NCBI GenBank assembly: GCA_905221605.1
Contig: CAJNDS010000446.1
Location: 627,243-691,242, forward strand
Length of the DNA stretch: 64,000 nt
Source: Symbiodinium natans
Lineage: Eukaryota > Sar > Dinophyceae > Suessiales > Symbiodiniaceae
Direction of reading: 5' to 3'
The position numbers and the translations under genes are program-made. Under the pieces are notes generated by a model. That model saw only the letters and a list, made by a program, of their open reading frames with translations, ran no database searches and was not told the origin of the DNA. Of the stretch, positions 46,401-49,400 are shown in pieces (positions within the stretch are counted from its first letter, which is position 1; every line of letters starts with the position of its first letter).

Positions 46401-49400
46401 CTTGGAGGGCCTTGGGTGTGACATGGGCCAGGCGCGGCTGCTCTTCGCTAGGGTTTAGGTAGGGTTTAGGGTTTAGGGTTTCGGGTTTAGGGTTTTGGTC
46501 TATTTAGGTTCAATTTTGGTCTTCGGGGAGCTCCAGGCTAGACTAAGCGTTTCCAGAATTATCCGAGATGCCCCCCCTGCATGGTACGATACACCCCCAG
46601 CCAGTCTGGCCTAAACTGTACACCCTGGACCCTAAACCCTCAACCCTACACACTAAACCCCCAAAATGTAAACCTCAAACCCTAAACCCCAAACCCTAAA
46701 CCCTAAACACAGGCAGCCGAGCCGGCCGCCCCGCCATCCTCCGCCGCCCCCACGCGCGACCCGGGGGCTGAGAGCCCGGAGCCGGCGAACACGTTTTTGT
46801 GGGCCGGCCGGGCCTGAAACTCTGGGGTTTAGGGTTTAGGGTTCAGGGTTCAGGGTTCAGGGTTTAGGAACTCGGACCCAGAGTAGGCCTCCTCTGTTGT
46901 TAGGGTTTCGGTTCCCGCTCCTTCCAACTAAAACGGGCGCCCGTTTTTTCCCCCCCCCCCCTTTTTTGTTCCGGGCGTAGTTGTAGCGCACGAGGTTGTG
47001 GGGCCTGCCTAAAGACATAAAGGTGGCTTAGGGTTGAGGGTTTAGAGTTTAGGGTAGCTCCTGTTGTGGTTCAGGGTGAAAGGGTTTACTTCCCCCGATG
47101 AGGGGATCTACGTTCCAGCCCTAAAACCCTAAACCCTGACCCCTGAACCCTCAAGCCCCAACATCCGAGTTGCTTTGGGCCGACCGGCCACTGACCCAGT
47201 TAGTGCCATGGGATCACAAGGAGAGCCCAGAGCCACTGAACCCCAAACCCTGAACCCTAAACCCCAAACCCCAAACCCTAAACCCTAAACCCTAAACCCT
47301 AAACCCTAAACCCTAAACCCTAAACCCTAAACCCCCAAACCCTAATCCCCAGAGTCAAGGCGTACTCAGGAGTCCTCCTTGGGATCCTATGCTATGTTAG
47401 TGCCTAGGAAATGTCCCGGCTGAGAGTATCCTGTGGTTTTCAGGCCCGGGGATTTTCGGGAGCTGACGTTCGTGTTTGAAGTCCACTGCAACTCCATTGC
47501 AGACCCAAGCCCAAAACCCTAACACCCCCCCCCCCCCCCCCCCCCGAAATGGGGTTTAGGGTTTAGGGTTTAGGGTTTCGGGTTGGTTTACGATTTAGGG
47601 TTTGGGATTTAGGATTTTGGGCCCAAGAGAGCAAGAGGGATACGGAACCAGGGGGACATGAATTAGCTCTGCTCTGATCCCGAAGGGTCCTTGCATCTTC
47701 AGGCGGAGGGTTTGGGTTAAAGATCGGGGTTAGAGTTCAGGATTAAGGGTAAATCCTAAACCCTTAACCCTAAAACCTAAACCCTAAACCCTAAACCCTA
47801 AACCCGCTCTACGAAGCCCCAAACTCCTAAGCCAGGGGCGTACCTGGCTCCCCACCTTGTTGCGGTTCACGGGTTCAGGTTGCTCAGTCAGAGTTCCAGA
47901 GAGGGTTTAGGGTTTGGGTTTAAGGGGTAAGGGTTAAGAGTTTAGGGTTCAGGGTTTAGGGTTTGGGGTTTAGGGTTTAGAGTTTAGGGTTCAGGGTTAA
48001 GGATTTGGGTTTAGGGGTTAAGGGTTTAGGGTTTAGGGTTTAGGGTTTAGGGCTTTAGGGTTTAGGGTTTAGGGTTCAGGGTTTAGGGTTTAAGGGTTAA
48101 GGGTTAAGGGTTTAGGGTTTAGGGTTCAGGGTTTAGGGTTTAGGGTTTAAGGGGTAAGGGTTAAGGGTTTAGGGTTTAGGGTTTGGGTTTGGGTTTAAGG
48201 GTTAAGGGTTAAGGGTTTAGAGTTTAGGGTTTAGGGTTTAAGGGTTTAGGGTTTAAGGGTTTAGGGTTTAGGGTTTAGGGTGCAGGGTTTAGGGTGCAGG
48301 GTTTTGGTTTTTGGGGTTCCAGAGATGAGGCTGTTGGGACCCTTCGGGTTAGTTTCGATGGGGACCCGCGCAAAAGTCGGTGCGAAGAAAAGGCTCCACT
48401 TGTCGACCCCCCCGCCCCCGGGTTTAGGCTTTAGGCTTTAGGGTTTGGGGTTTAGGTTCAGGGTTTAGGGTTTTGGGGTGTAGGGGTTCAACATGTTTTT
48501 AGGGTTCGAGGGTTTAGGGGTTCGAGGGTTCCAGCGGGTGCAAGTGTTGAGTGGGGGCTTAGGGTTTGAAATTTGCTGTTTAGGGCCTAAACCCTAAACC
48601 CTAAATCCTAAACCCTAAACCCTAAACCCTAAACCCCAAACCCTAAACCCTAAACCCTAAACCCTAAACCCTACTTATGGGGTCCCTTGGGGTTCAGGGT
48701 GTAGGTCAGGGTTTAGACCAAATCCCGGACCCTAAACCGCGGCAGCTCTGATTACAATGACGGAATCCCGAGTGGGTACCCCCACAACAGAGGCCTCGCA
48801 TTGTGGCAGAGGCTTGAAGTTTTGAAACCCTAAACCCTAAACCCTAAACCCTAAACCCTAAACCCGCTTCTTGAAGTTTTTGCCAGAGGGTAGTTCGGGT
48901 TGGATTCTACGTGCACGCCAACCGCCGTCTAGGTGTCCAGCAGAAGGACGCCTAGGAGACACGGTTGAGGGTTTAGGGTTTAGGGTTTAGGGGTTAGGGT
49001 TTAGGGTTTAGGGTTTAGGGTTTAGGGCCTAGGGCCGATTTGGGCTCCATTTTGGCTTAGTTGGCGCTTTTAATCTGGCGGTTGTTTTTGAAGGGCTGCC
49101 CCTGGAATTCTAGGACCACAGGCCCTGAAATTAGTGCCTTAGACGGTTTGGGACTGCTAGTTTAGGGTTTAAGACTTCAGTCCCAAGCCTCTTTCTTGGG
49201 TTTAAGGTTGAGGGTTGAGGGTTTAGGGTTTAGGGTTTAGGGTTTAGGGTTTAGGGTTTAGGGTTCCAGAAAGCGAGGGGTTGTGGTGGGCCAACTACAT
49301 CTCAAAATGGTCCCTCGGTGTAAGGTTTAAGGCTAAGGGTTTGGGGGCTCTAAACCCTAAACCCCACACCCTAAAGCCTAAACCCTTAACCCTAAAGCCT

